Shown one piece after another: positions 9,243 through 18,869 of a DNA stretch of 30,055 nucleotides. The translations under genes were made by a program, and so were the position numbers. The first letter of the stretch is position 1. Each line of letters starts with the position of its first letter. Under the pieces are notes generated by a model. It was not told where the DNA came from. It saw only the letters and a program-made list of their open reading frames with translations, and searched no databases. The DNA is taken from assembly GCA_002633005.1 (NCBI GenBank), contig NMRA01001036.1:36235-66289 (forward strand), written 5' to 3'. The stretch is from Phoronis australis (Eukaryota > Phoronida > Phoronidae).

Positions 9243-10277
9243 CTGCAACAGCACTAATTCATAAAAAATCGGTTCGTGTTTGCAATAAAGCACGATTACA
9301 CAATTTGAAAATAAAACTCGCAATATTAACGACACCATTCTGAACAACGAATGCCTTAACTTCATTCACATTTTATTAGACAGTCCATATAAAAACCAGT
9401 AGATTTTCAAAAATCAGTCTATACGTCAAAATTTGAAACAACTTCATTTTTGTAGATGGGTAGTTATCGTAACATAAACCCAAATGCCATATTTTGTATA
9501 CTCAATGACCCCTAATTTCGCCGCTGGAGCATAACACAAATTGGCACAATCGGGCATATTAGCCGTCTCAAAAATATCATGTTTTCAGCAACAAAAATGA
9601 GTAACATACAAAATAGATCAATAGCTATATTTTGGTGGCTGAAATAACCAACATATACTGTACATAATTCTGTGCCATTTGTTACTAGACAGGGCAGATA
9701 ATCCACAGACCACTTTTTGGGGCTAATTTCAGTAGCCATTTTTGTGACCTTCTTACTGCCATAAAACACCTTGTAGCCTTTTGTGACGTTTGGAACATAC
9801 AGTTAAAGAGTTAGCCTTCAGGACTGACCAATAAAAATCTTGCCTCAACTTTGCACCTTAGTGAAAATTGTCTTGCAAAACTGTCCATTTTCATAGTTTG
9901 GAACTGGCGAGCAGAGTTTACAGACCATTTGAATAAACATTTAGGCAAGAAGTCTGCTTTAAATAGTTATAGGAACCAAGTCTAAACTCTTTCAAATAAA
10001 AATAAGATGTTTTCCGGGTTTATTACGCGGCTAGTATCAAACTTGAACCCAATGACCTTTGTCCACTGAGGGAGTCCGTTGAGGTTAAGCTTGAGGATAT
10101 AGAAAAAATGTACATGTAACCCTCTTGTATTCTTTCATTTCTTTTACAAAATCAAGTTCATTTAAACACTCTGTAGAAATTTTAAATGGAAATAAATGCC
10201 TTTCAGATTAAACGAGTAAGAATTGATATTTGTGATGACTGGTTTTGAGAGAAGCAAGTGCATTTTAAAAAGACAAA
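9243..10277. other. No recognisable gene
   Basis: An 85-codon minus frame at 9512-9769 is hydrophobic and without domain. No N-lobe kinase exon was visible on the minus strand here. Confidence 0.4.
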
Positions 10278-10385
10278 ATGGCGGACGATGTCGATGGGCC
10301 TTCATGTTCCTGTAGAGTTTATTCTGCAAAAATCCGATCACAAAAGCTTTGTGCTTTAGTGAGTAATGTCAAAGACATCACTTAA
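10278..10385 (+). CDS. Short ORF with strong donor, possible first exon
   Basis: ACAAAATGGCGGAC at 10274 is a good translation-start context and opens 35 codons (MADDVDGPSCSCRVYSAKIR...). The ORF contains TTA|GTGAGTAA at about 10358, close to the consensus 5' splice site, so this may be a short first coding exon rather than a complete peptide. I recognise no domain. It lies ~170 bp upstream of the zinc-finger relic on the same strand and might be its original 5' exon, which is inference only. Confidence 0.25.
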   Translation: MADDVDGPSCSCRVYSAKIRSQKLCALVSNVKDIT

Positions 10386-10548
10386 CATTTGAGATACAGG
10401 AAACTACCTCACAAAGCAAAGCCTGTGCCAGAGTACTCACTCGTACTACCCAGAGTTGGTGAATTTCTGACTGAAAAGGATCGGTAATGGAAGAGAGGGG
10501 AATGCTGGATGTTACCACTCTGCTCCTCTCCTCCTGAACGTAGCAGCC

Positions 10549-11840
10549 TTGTCAAATTCTACCGGCATTTCTGTTTCGAAATATGACTTTAGTGAAAGTC
10601 AGAATGGAAAGGATCTCTGTGATCGCAAGATCGCTCCACTCAAACAACCCCTCTACTTATATTCGGCTTACGTTAAGCTGCTGGCCCGCAAACGCAACCT
10701 CAAGCAGACTGCATCCCAGCTGGGTGAGTTCAATGATGGCAGCCGCCTACTCGAAGCCGGTATTATTTATGGCCATGCTGCGAAGAGTCACAAGAAGAGC
10801 CGTGCCCGAGTGCTGTCTAATCAAATGCTTTCAGGCAACGTCAGCCCTGGAGTTCTGCGCCTCCTGCTGTCACGGGCATGGTCTGGGGATTGGATTAATG
10901 CACCAGCATATCCCCAATGATCCGGTCCGTGACAGGTATTACAGGTATTACAGGTATGTCCACTCAAACAACATGCAAAGCACTTTGTAGCCGAAGGTAA
11001 CAATATCATAAACTTTCTGGATTTGAAAGAAGCATTACTTTCCAGTGGCCGTGTGAAGGGATGTTGTGTGTATGCATGTTCAGTCAATGCAACAAAGTCT
11101 TTTCCAAAATACTCAGTTGCTGGTAAAAGCTCATTCCCAAATTCGCACTATTCCACCCAAGGAAATCATTCCATGTAGGTGACGATAAGTTCTTACACAT
11201 ACTGAGAAAATGGGACACCTATTTCTCTAAAATACACTAACATCTCTAGACATGGTGGATTTTCAACACCAAGAGTTAAGGTTGGCATTGTGTCTAGTGA
11301 AGAGCCTCAACAAAAGTTCCCTTGTACAAGGTCACTCGAAATTTTTTGCTACAGACGCAGAACTAGGTCAGCATTTGGATGTCGGTAACCATACTGAACA
11401 TTTACAGAGGGAAACCACGTATGACCACATCGCACGACGGTGGTCAGAAATGCTCTCAGATGCAAGAACCGGAGCGTCATTTGAGGCAGCCTCAGTGTAC
11501 TATTTGGATGAGACGAATGCTGAAGCAATAGGTTAGGCATTAAAAAAAAGGTGAAGGGTCAACAAGTTTTTCAGTAAAGGTTAAGAACTTTCTGACGAAC
11601 ATATTCGATGAAGGAGATAAGTCAGTTAAATACGTTCACCCTCGAAAGTGCCAAAATGGAGAAAACATTACCAGAACCCACTGGTAAAGTGTTTACCTGT
11701 GATATTAATTGAATCGCATATTGGTGGATTTTTTCGAGGTTGTCTGCAGCAATGTTTATGACGATGCAATTTCTGCTGAAGATGCTGTTATATCGTCAGA
11801 TTTACTGAATGAAGTGGTAAATGAGCTCAACTTTTAGCCT
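10549..11840 (+). pseudogene. Decayed C2H2-finger gene of a multicopy invertebrate family
   Basis: Coding remnants run in order on the plus strand: KYDFSESQNGKDLCDRKI then APLKQ (to 10648); HAKHFVAEGNNI, FLDLKEALLSSGRVKGCC (from 10973 to about 11100); FPCT (11317-11328) and, in another frame, FFATDAELGQHLDVGNH (to 11392) followed by ETTYDHIARRWSEML; VKNFLTNIFDEGDKS near 11580; and an acidic tail ending NEVVNELNF at about 11837. From memory this matches the layout of an uncharacterised invertebrate protein family with an FSEPQxGKxxCDR motif, an N-x-G-x-D/N-I region and a C2H2 finger of the H-x5-H type. I cannot verify this here. The copy is inactive: it has several frameshifts and stops, the second finger cysteine is not visible, and a SINE-like insertion splits it after APLKQ. 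It is intronless as far as can be seen, so it may be a retrocopy or part of a mobile element. Confidence 0.6.
10635..10972 (+). mobile_element. SINE-like insertion with 14-bp target duplications
   Basis: The 14-mer TCCACTCAAACAAC occurs at 10635-10648 and again at 10959-10972. The 310 bp between them is GC-rich compared with its surroundings and ends with three copies of ACAGGTATT-like units (about 10932-10957), a short tandem tail typical of SINE or short LINE copies. Removing the insert with one 14-mer restores the reading frame of the host relic precisely at the APLKQ / HAKHF junction, which makes this an insertion rather than a chance repeat. I see no clear pol III A and B boxes at the 5' end, so a 5'-truncated LINE fragment is an alternative. 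Confidence 0.75.
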
Positions 11841-12054
11841 AGTTTTGTACCATACCAGTCAAAGATGTGTGATATATGAAGTCGAGAGCGTGACTTCTGT
11901 TTAGTTCATGTCTGTCATGAATGAGTCATTAATGAAATTGTCTCTCGTGAAGTATTTTCTATTGGTTGTGAATGTGTACATTTTTATACCACTGATGATC
12001 ACACTGACAGAAATATTCAGCGTTAGGGTGGCCGAAAATGGCATCAGTGAAAAC
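11841..12054. other. No recognisable feature
   Basis: A plus-strand frame from 11908 begins with a hydrophobic stretch but continues antisense to the integrase relic and is probably spurious. No reverse transcriptase remnant was seen on the minus strand here, where it would be expected if the Gypsy copy were longer. Confidence 0.45.
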
Positions 12055-13270
12055 CTGATACGCGTTCGTGATACGCCTTTAACAATTTGGCATGGAGATA
12101 CAAATCTTGCCGTTCGTGTTGATTCTGTAGTATATTATATTGACTTTTTCTGTAATCTCATGAGACCCCTTCCACTGCAGAGTAAGCCTGTAGTGGTCTG
12201 AGGAAAGTAATACCAACAATCTCTGTCCCACTTAAAACTAACTATCCGGGGCCTTCTTGTCGTAGCAATGCTTATGAATACCCCATGCATTGTATAAACC
12301 TGTTCTAGCCAACTCACAGGTCTCCTCTAAGCGGTTCCTGAGCTCGACGACATACTGGTAAGTATTACAGACGTCGTTGCTGTCTTCCCCTGTGCAGAGT
12401 TTGCTCAGTATTTGCATCGGACCTTTTATTGCCCTGCCGTATCACAGCTCAAAGGGTGGAAATCCTGGGCTTGATCGCGGTATTTCTTGGTAAGCAAACA
12501 TGACACCTGGCAGATACCGGTCTCAATACTTTGGTCTTTGACACATTTTCTTCAGCATGGCCTTTAGACCACCGTTGATTCTCTGACAGAGCCCGTTACA
12601 GCGTGGATTGTAAGGGGTCGTGTAAAGCTGCTTTGCACTCACAAACCCGCTGACCTTCATCAGTTCAGCTGTGAACTGCGTTCCACGATCACTCTCTCGC
12701 GGGAACCCTACTCTACTGAAGACTTCTAACAATGCTTCAGCCACACGCTCTGTCTCAATCTTCGGTAGCGTCACTGCATCTGGATGCCTGGTAGCGAAAT
12801 CTACCACCGTGAGAATGTATCTGTTTCCTTTGACGGAAACTGGAACTATAGGGCCAATCAGATCGATCGCCATCCTTTTGAAAGGCTCCTCCATCAAAGG
12901 CATCTCTCCCAGGGGTACCTTGGTCACTCGACCTTTCGCGATTGTCTTTTGGCAGATGTTGCATGATCTGCAGAGTCTGGTCACTTCTGATACCACTCCT
13001 GGCCAATAGAAATTGCTGGTGATACGGTCAGTTGTCTTACTAACACCGACGTGTCCACTGAGTATAGACTCATGAGCAAGCCTCATCACGGACTTCCGTA
13101 AACTGCGCGGCACGACAACTTGTTTCACCTCGTCAGCGTCTTTCTTATTGAACATCCGATAAAGTATTCCCCGCTGAACACCGATCATGTATTACCCCTT
13201 GCCTTTGGTCTGTCGCTAAGCTTTGGCTTCAGCTTGATCCCATAACTTTTTCATTGATGAATCTTCATAC
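12055..13270 (-). pseudogene. Ty3/Gypsy integrase relic (Pol C-terminal part)
   Basis: Integrase inserts LTR-element cDNA into the host genome. The longest open part (13188 to 12523) holds the HHCC zinc module (H39, H46, C76, C79), the catalytic-core aspartates D109 (AIDLIGP) and D167 (SDRGTQF), and an NGL-x-QRINGGLK motif where family members have ER. The catalytic glutamate is thus glutamine (CAG at 12583-12585), exactly 35 residues after D167. About two residues before SDRGTQF also seem lost. The frame carries on past a TGA at 12523-12525, with further stops at 12442-12444, 12238-12240 and 12232-12234, into recognisable C-terminal pieces such as LQWKG, fading at about 12055. Upstream of 13188, broken pieces of the integrase N-terminal linker are readable to about 13270. 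This copy is inactive. Confidence 0.88.
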
Positions 13271-13600
13271 TGTGCTGTCCTCGTTGGCAGTTTCTGCTCT
13301 GTGCTGTCGCTCAACATCCCCGGGGTTCAAGGCATCAGGTACGTTCCTGATAATCAAATCGGCCACTGGACGTTCCATGCATATCGCAAACACTTCTCCT
13401 GTGTAGTACGGAATCTCGATGTTGATCTTTGTGACAGACAGCCATCTCTTGGTAGATTCCGCCCACACGCAAGACCACTTCCGACAGGTCATATCTCCTG
13501 ATTCGACTAGTCTCGATGGAACCACAGCGGTCGTTCAGCCTGTGATTCTCAATACTGAGACCTTCTTCTTGCCAACATACCCCTCCTTAAGACACAGTCA
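13265..13600 (-). pseudogene. Ty3/Gypsy aspartic protease relic
   Basis: Retroelement proteases cleave the Gag-Pol polyprotein and use a D-T/S-G active site. In the same frame as Gag, after the TGA at 13598-13600, the sequence reads EGYVGKKKVSVL, then R-I-T-G where D-T-G is expected (ATC codon at 13544-13546), then a TGA at 13535-13537 in the position usually held by cysteine. TTAVVPSRLVESGDM follows, then the conserved beta strands INIEIPYYTGEVFAICMERP and ADLIIRNVPDA near the C terminus. Loss of the catalytic Asp plus nonsense changes show that it is dead. A frameshift and a probable short deletion separate it from the integrase relic, with no reverse transcriptase between them. Confidence 0.75.
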
Positions 13601-14233
13601 TCCTTTGACAGCGCGTTCAGGGTTAGCACACTTCACCGAATCCTGCTTATACTGGGAACGTCGGTGGTTGACCTCTGCTGACTTTTGGTGTTGCATCCCT
13701 AGTGTCCGCTTCCGACAGTCTCTAGCCAGGTGTTCAGTTTTGTGACAGAAGAAACATCTTTCCTCTGCGAGGTCAGTTTTCTTTTGGTAGACTCTCTGGT
13801 TGTCTGTCTTAATTGGTCGTTCAAGGGATTTCCTCGACCGAGAGCTCGTTCTATCCACTCCATGGGCCTCAATATACCTCTCTGCTAAGCCCACCATCTC
13901 TGCAAAAGATTTGGGTATCCGCTCTCGCAGGAACAAAGCCAAGTCTTTAGTACAGGTGTTCACGCACTGCTCACGCACTAACAGTTCTTCTAACTCAGCA
14001 AAGTCTTTGCCACAGTCGGACATCTCTATCCGCCTGTCTAGGTAGCGCTGTATGCGGGCCACAAACTGGTAAGGTGTCTCACCCCTCTTAGCCCTCGCTT
14101 CTCGGAACTGTCTGCGAAAGCCTTCCTCCGTCAGCTAATACCTCTTCAATCTGGCTCTCTTGAGTGTAGCAGAGTCCAGTGCATCTGCCATCGGTAGGCT
14201 GGTGTAAACTTGCAAACCCTTACCTGTTAAAGG
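13598..14233 (-). pseudogene. Ty3/Gypsy Gag relic (SCAN-like capsid plus CCHC knuckle)
   Basis: Gag forms the particle shell and packages RNA. From about 14233 the minus strand reads GLQVYTSLPMADALDS, then an in-frame TAG at 14135-14137, then LTEEGFRRQFREA and, in the open part from 14062, a helical capsid C-terminal region (ELEELLVREQ, LALFLRERIPKSFAEM) like that of SCAN-related Gags. A zinc knuckle follows, C-x2-C-x4-H-x4-C (C103, C106, H111, C116, counting from 14062). The 5' part is missing: homology stops abruptly at about 14233, where unrelated AT-rich DNA begins. The first half of Gag, the 5' LTR and the primer site are therefore absent. Gag and protease share one frame. Confidence 0.8.
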
Positions 14234-15314
14234 CCAAGTATGGTGCCAAAATGACTATTTTTACGTCTAAAATACACTTGTTGTTAAAAAACATCAAAAT
14301 ACTGTGTCATTGCATACCCCAGTCGTTATTTAAGTAGGCCTTCGAAAATACAGTAGCCCCATCACGAACCCCATTTAGCGCCAAAAAAAACTTGAGACGG
14401 CGCCTGCACTATTCGAAGTCTATGACATCATCGTTACAACGAATTTGGCTTTCACCGTGTCTCCAGAGTATTGGAATCAGAGATAACTCGTTTTTTAATT
14501 TATTGCAAAATACGTGGACAATCAAGGAAACATTTTAATTTTTCATTTCATGTCAGTTAATATTAAAATTAATCAAAACCACTACCTTTAGAATTTTTAT
14601 TCAATTTGTTTAGCACACATTCTAATACGGGCCCGTGTGGGAATCCCCGGGAGTGGGCCTGGTGCCGTCGAAACAGCCGGAAAAACAAAACGCTTCGTCG
14701 GAATTGTTATCAGCAATTTTCCAATGTTGTTATAAAGTGTAATTTGTTTTATACAAAATCTTTGATGTTAGTAGCTTTATTCATGTCTTTTTGAAGCCGA
14801 AGGTGTACGTACGGCTGTTCATTGTGCTCCCGTACATGTATGGGTATAGACGACAGCAGGCCATTTAATTTGGTACAAAATACTTAGAAACGTTAGACTT
14901 ACAGCACACATCAGCATGATCTTTCCTTACAATGCAACTATATTCAAATTCATTGAAAATTTTATGTAAGAAACTCAAATGAAAATTTAATAGCAACACA
15001 ACATTTTGCGAGTCCGTAATAAATTAAAACTACAAAATGAAGTCTGAAATTGCATGAAAACATACCCAGTCATACGAAATCGTAATCAATTGAACAATTT
15101 AAATTCAGTATCAGAATTCCGTTAGGCCTACGGGAAAGGCCCAAATCAGACAAAATATTCCAGATTTTTTGTAGACAACCAGCTGCATGTAGCTGTTTGA
15201 AGGCTATCGCCAAAATACAGCTAGGAAGCACTGTGACTTGAGCTATGTTAAACCATAGACCATAGACTGTAGTCTATCACGAAATTCCATAGGCCTACCT
15301 ACAGACCGGGTATG
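14234..15314. other. No recognisable gene
   Basis: Short open frames (for example 14606-14794) without domains. A small ACCATAGACCATAGACTGTA palindrome-like motif lies at about 15250; a related ACTATAGTCTATGGT occurs at 8366. No LTR-like sequence is evident next to the Gag relic. Confidence 0.4.
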
Positions 15315-16212
15315 AGTTGAGTTAGGCAATGGCCACCACCCCTTTTGGCCCGAACCAGAGGCGATGCACAGGCTATAGGCGCTCTGTACGCCGGAAGCTT
15401 TTCGGCGAATTATGCCTCGCACCGACTAAACCATTAAAGTCGCGTTGTTATAAATACCATTTACGCAAAAAGGAACACCTTAGGAGGTTGTCGATGTGTT
15501 TAATTCCTTCCAACTCGAACAAATACTCCCGTTATAAAACTTTTTCTTCGAGCAGTCCCTATTTCAGTTCCCAAAATCGTGAAATCAACTTTTTCGTTTT
15601 TTTAACCAGGCCGAAGGTCAGAAGTTGCGGACCTACCGGCGAACTTTGAAAGCTGAAGTTCCCCCCCTTCGCGTGCGTGCTTCCGGGAACCAGCCAGCGT
15701 GCATTTGCCGTGTTATTAAACATTAAAATGTCAAATATGTGCACAAAGACTATTAATTGTCATATCAACAGCATTTATTTTTATCAAATACAAACAATGA
15801 TTCATTGAAATGCAATCAGTGGCATTTTGGAAACGAACATTTGACTGACAAGACTGCAATGGCTCACCTTTATCCTATTTAAAGATTGAGGTCATGAATT
15901 CACACCACCTAGCGAGCGTGCGCAGTATAAAAATGGTGAGTTCACGATTTTGGGAACTGAAATAGGGACTGCTCGAAGAAAAAGTTTGATAACGGGAGTA
16001 TTTGTTCGAGTTGGAAGGAATTAAACACATCGACAACCTCCTCAGGTGCTCCTCTATGAGCAAAAGGTATTTATAACAACGTGACTTTGATGGTTTAGTC
16101 GGTGCGAGGCATTATTCGCCGAAAAGCTTCCGACGTACAGAGCGCCTATAGCCTCTGCATCGACTCTGGTTCGGGCCAACAGAGGCGATGGTCATTGCCT
16201 AGAATTGAGTTA
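15315..16212. mobile_element. Foldback / MITE-like element with ~265-bp inverted arms
   Basis: The left arm (15323-about 15588) and right arm (about 15937-16201) are diverged inverted copies of each other, both ending in TAGGCAAT when read inward. They flank a ~350-bp non-repeated centre. Outside the arms, AGTTGAGTTA (15315-15324) and AATTGAGTTA (16203-16212) form a 9/10 direct match, a candidate target site duplication. Long arms and a 9-10-bp duplication would suit a nonautonomous Mutator-like or foldback element; a hAT-like 8-bp duplication is also possible. Both arms keep mirrored open frames (containing EHLRRLSMCLIPSNS), which probably follow from the inversion rather than coding use. 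No transposase is present, so mobilisation would need a helper in trans. Confidence 0.72.
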
Positions 16213-16246
16213 GTCAGCTCGTCGTGAAACTTAGGTAGTCAGTGAC

Positions 16247-16360
16247 GCTGAATGAGAAGTGGCAACTACATGATTGGCACGAAAATAACAAAAAATCATG
16301 CTTGTTTAGCCACCCCCTACCCCCTCCCCGAGTTTTGCACATTCTAATGAGTCACCACTT
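16247..16360 (+). repeat. Dispersed repeat X, copy 1, 5' segment
   Basis: AATGAGAAGTGGCAACTACA, ATCATGCTTGT, GCCACCCCC, CCCGAGTTTTGC and CATTCTAATGAGTCACCACT recur in the same order and orientation at 29097-29218, which defines a shared block ~115 bp long. It starts ~40 bp after the foldback element. No coding content is visible. Confidence 0.75.
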
Positions 16361-17680
16361 GAGACACAACATTTCAGTTAATTCTAATAGGCATGTAATG
16401 CATATTACCCGTCACACTTTTCTTGACTTCAACAGTTTCTAGAGAATCGAAAAAACCGTCATCCTCTACTGACGCATTGACACTCCCACTTGTTGACTAC
16501 AGGAGAACTGAATCGGATGAAACCATCCCTTCCGACACCGAATTCACTCTGCACTATTCCTGTTATTGTTTATCACTCCCTCATGAGGAAAATCTAAAGT
16601 GGCGTGAGAACGCCGGAGGTCTTGAATAGCACATTGTGAACGCTCTATCGTTGTCAAGGACATAGTTCCACGAGCGGCTATCAATGGCCCGGATCTAATA
16701 AACTTAGGGAGAGGGTACGAATGTACATAATATCATATTTATATCATTCGCTTTATGTTGTATTCTCCCCTTACAATATACACCATATTGAAATCTTTTT
16801 AGTTAACAATTTGTTTTCCAAACTGTATTTACTGATGAAGTTACAATTTTGCCCCTTCCTCGCACTCTGCAATTCACTTATGCACACATGTGACTGTGAA
16901 AGAACACTGCTGACATGACGCTTAGGATAACCTTTGATCAATTTTCTTCCTAAGCTCTGGCTACCCCCCTACAAAATTTTAGATCTACATGTGTGCAGTC
17001 TGTGTCAGAGCGTTGTTTCACAGCATAATTATGCTTAGTGTAGTCAATGCACCATTGAATCTGTAACTGTTAGCAATAGCTACAACTGTCTAAAATTGAA
17101 TTGTGACAAACCTAGTAATTTTTGTTATGTGTCAATTGAACAGCCAATAGTCTTTGAGAATAACGAAAAAGCAAATTTGCATAGGCTGAGAGTGTGCTTT
17201 TTGGGAATACTGACAGGGCTGTTTGTATACTTTTATTCACGTTTATTATTGTATGCATTCCTTATTATCAATTTAGCTAAATAAGCTACTGGTGGGGGCC
17301 CTGTCCGAAACATGGTTCGTCTTCGTGGGGGTGATTCACTGCAAACGGGAAAGCACTGACCTAAACAGGATAAGCTTAGGGACATGCATGAAGCAGGGGC
17401 ACCTGATTCGTCGCTCTATGTGCCTCTCGAAAGTGGTGGCGACTGAGGAGGGAGAGGGCAGTACGCTAATTGTGACAAGTACTAGCACCCCGGGAGTCTG
17501 TTCCATGAATAGAGATTTGGTCTTGCAATCCACATAAAGGTTTCAGGCAACTATTTAAAACTCAATTTAGCAAATAAAAAAATTCTGAAAACATACTCAT
17601 AATTATTACTTCTTAAGAAATTTTTAACAAAATATTTTCAGGCTATTATGTATTAATGATAATTGGACTAAACCATTACA
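16361..17680. other. Unassigned insert between the two parts of repeat X copy 1
   Basis: Between the shared 5' and 3' blocks, copy 1 has ~1.3 kb where copy 2 has ~0.2 kb, so this copy carries extra DNA or copy 2 a deletion. The stretch 17284-17540 is GC-rich and open in two frames on opposite strands but shows no recognised domain. The remainder is AT-rich. Confidence 0.4.
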
Positions 17681-18290
17681 AATTTGTTCATTTTGCTTTT
17701 CGGCACTGACGACTATGTTCAACATGACGGTATTTTAAAAAGTACACTTTTGAGGGCATTTTCAAAAATAAATGTTTTGTTGATGAATTCAGCGAGTCGG
17801 TGCCCACGGGCAGAAAACGGTATCTGCGTAAAGAAAGAGTTGCATTTTCAAAACATTCAGAGCATGAGCTCAAGGACTACCTGAGAAAGAAAATAAAACC
17901 GAATACCAAACAGAAAATTGTCCAATGAATATATAGCTTTGAAAAACTGTTACCCCGAAGAAATGTGCAAAATACGAACGTCATTTACGGAAGGTTGTAC
18001 CAGAAAAGATTCATTGCAGTGGACCCGCCAGTGGATAGTAAAAACACTTTGCGGTGCACTAGTTTGCTGAATGGAAAGCTGAAGCGGAGAAATCCAGAAC
18101 AAACATTTTGTATTCAGGAATTAAAATCTCTGTTGAATCATAAACAATTGACAACCAGGATTTATCGCGTCAGAAAACTTATCACGCCGGAAGAGAGTTG
18201 TTTTCATGCCGGAGACTACGTGATCACCCATTATGCAATGATGACAATCTAGTCTGTATCTGTACATTTGCATTGATTGGATTAGACGAA
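17681..18290 (+). repeat. Dispersed repeat X, copy 1, coding-like 3' segment
   Basis: About 600 bp shared with 29413-30009. One frame of the homologous block reads IFKNKCFVDEFSESV, TGRKRYLRKERVAFSKHSEH and ELKDYLR; copy 2 keeps the same residues with a few conservative changes. Both copies later fall out of frame, through CYPEEMCKIRTSF and a stretch with ELKSLLNHKQLTTRIYRVRK in another frame. This pattern suggests decayed coding sequence of a multicopy gene or transposon. I do not recognise the family. No terminal repeats or target duplications were identified. Confidence 0.65.
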
Positions 18291-18318
18291 AGAAATCCAA
18301 CCGCATTTACAAGATAAT

Positions 18319-18444
18319 ATGTCTCGACAGCAAGAGGTTGAACATTTAGCCCTTGTTCATACGAATAGTGCGGACATTATGACTTTGATGGATCAATGCT
18401 TGGGTATGGTGACGTGGTGTTCTGGGTGTAAAGTTACTGGCGTG
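18319..18444 (+). CDS. Possible coding exon with strong donor, unrecognised
   Basis: An ATG at 18319 opens 42 codons (MSRQQEVEHLALVHTNSADI...CSGCKVTGV) that run to GTG|GTAAGTTT at 18445, a near-consensus donor in phase 0. It contains two CxxC-like cysteines but no recognised domain. It lies just beyond the part of repeat X that can be compared, because copy 2 leaves the window, so it could be part of the same element. Confidence 0.28.
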
Positions 18445-18485
18445 GTAAGTTTTTGAAATTAAATTTTCAGTTCGGTCGTATTTTA

Positions 18486-18600
18486 TTTTTGATCCTGAAG
18501 TGAAGAATTTTTGGTCCTCACTTGATAAATTATAGGTGCTGATGTGATAAATTTTCAGTCTTGACTTGGTGAATTTGTTTTTTTGGTCTTCTGTGTGAAA
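18486..18600. repeat. Degenerate 22-bp tandem array
   Basis: Four successive 22-bp units start at 18486, 18508, 18530 and 18552. Each begins with a T-rich run and ends in GTGAAGAA, TTGATAAA, GTGATAAA or TTGGTGAA. A fifth, longer and more diverged unit reaches 18600. The centre of each unit carries a GGTCCT/GATCCT/GGTGCT/AGTCTT core. Confidence 0.6.
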
Positions 18601-18823
18601 GCAATCTTAATGTATTGGATTGTTTTAATTCCTGCTTAAGTAAAATCTCTGGTTTTGAGATATTTATTTTTGGTTCTGTTTTGCTTGGTTTTAATCTTGC
18701 ATAGAAAAATATATGTCGTTAAATTTTGCAAATTAGGCCTCCCATCAATGTGGGAGAGCAGTTTGTATAGCAGCGTAATGTGTAACTTCTTATATAAATC
18801 TAGGTGTTCGTGATTTAGTAATA

Positions 18824-18869
18824 CTATGAAAAATGAGTAGTTATGGCTATGAAAAATGAGTAGTTGTGG
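18824..18869. repeat. Two-copy 23-bp tandem repeat
   Basis: CTATGAAAAATGAGTAGTTA followed by TGG, then the same unit again with one A-to-G change (GTTGTGG). It lies ~220 bp beyond the 22-bp array, and the units are not related in sequence. Confidence 0.85.

Noticed and set aside
11908-12201. 97-codon plus frame with hydrophobic N terminus
   Set aside because: Its second half is antisense to the integrase relic; no promoter or splice support.
12671-14045. Plus-strand frames opposite the Gypsy relic
   Set aside because: Antisense shadows of Gag, protease and integrase coding sequence.
12055-14233. Complete LTR retrotransposon
   Set aside because: No LTR pair, primer-binding site or reverse transcriptase is visible; both ends of the coding homology stop abruptly.
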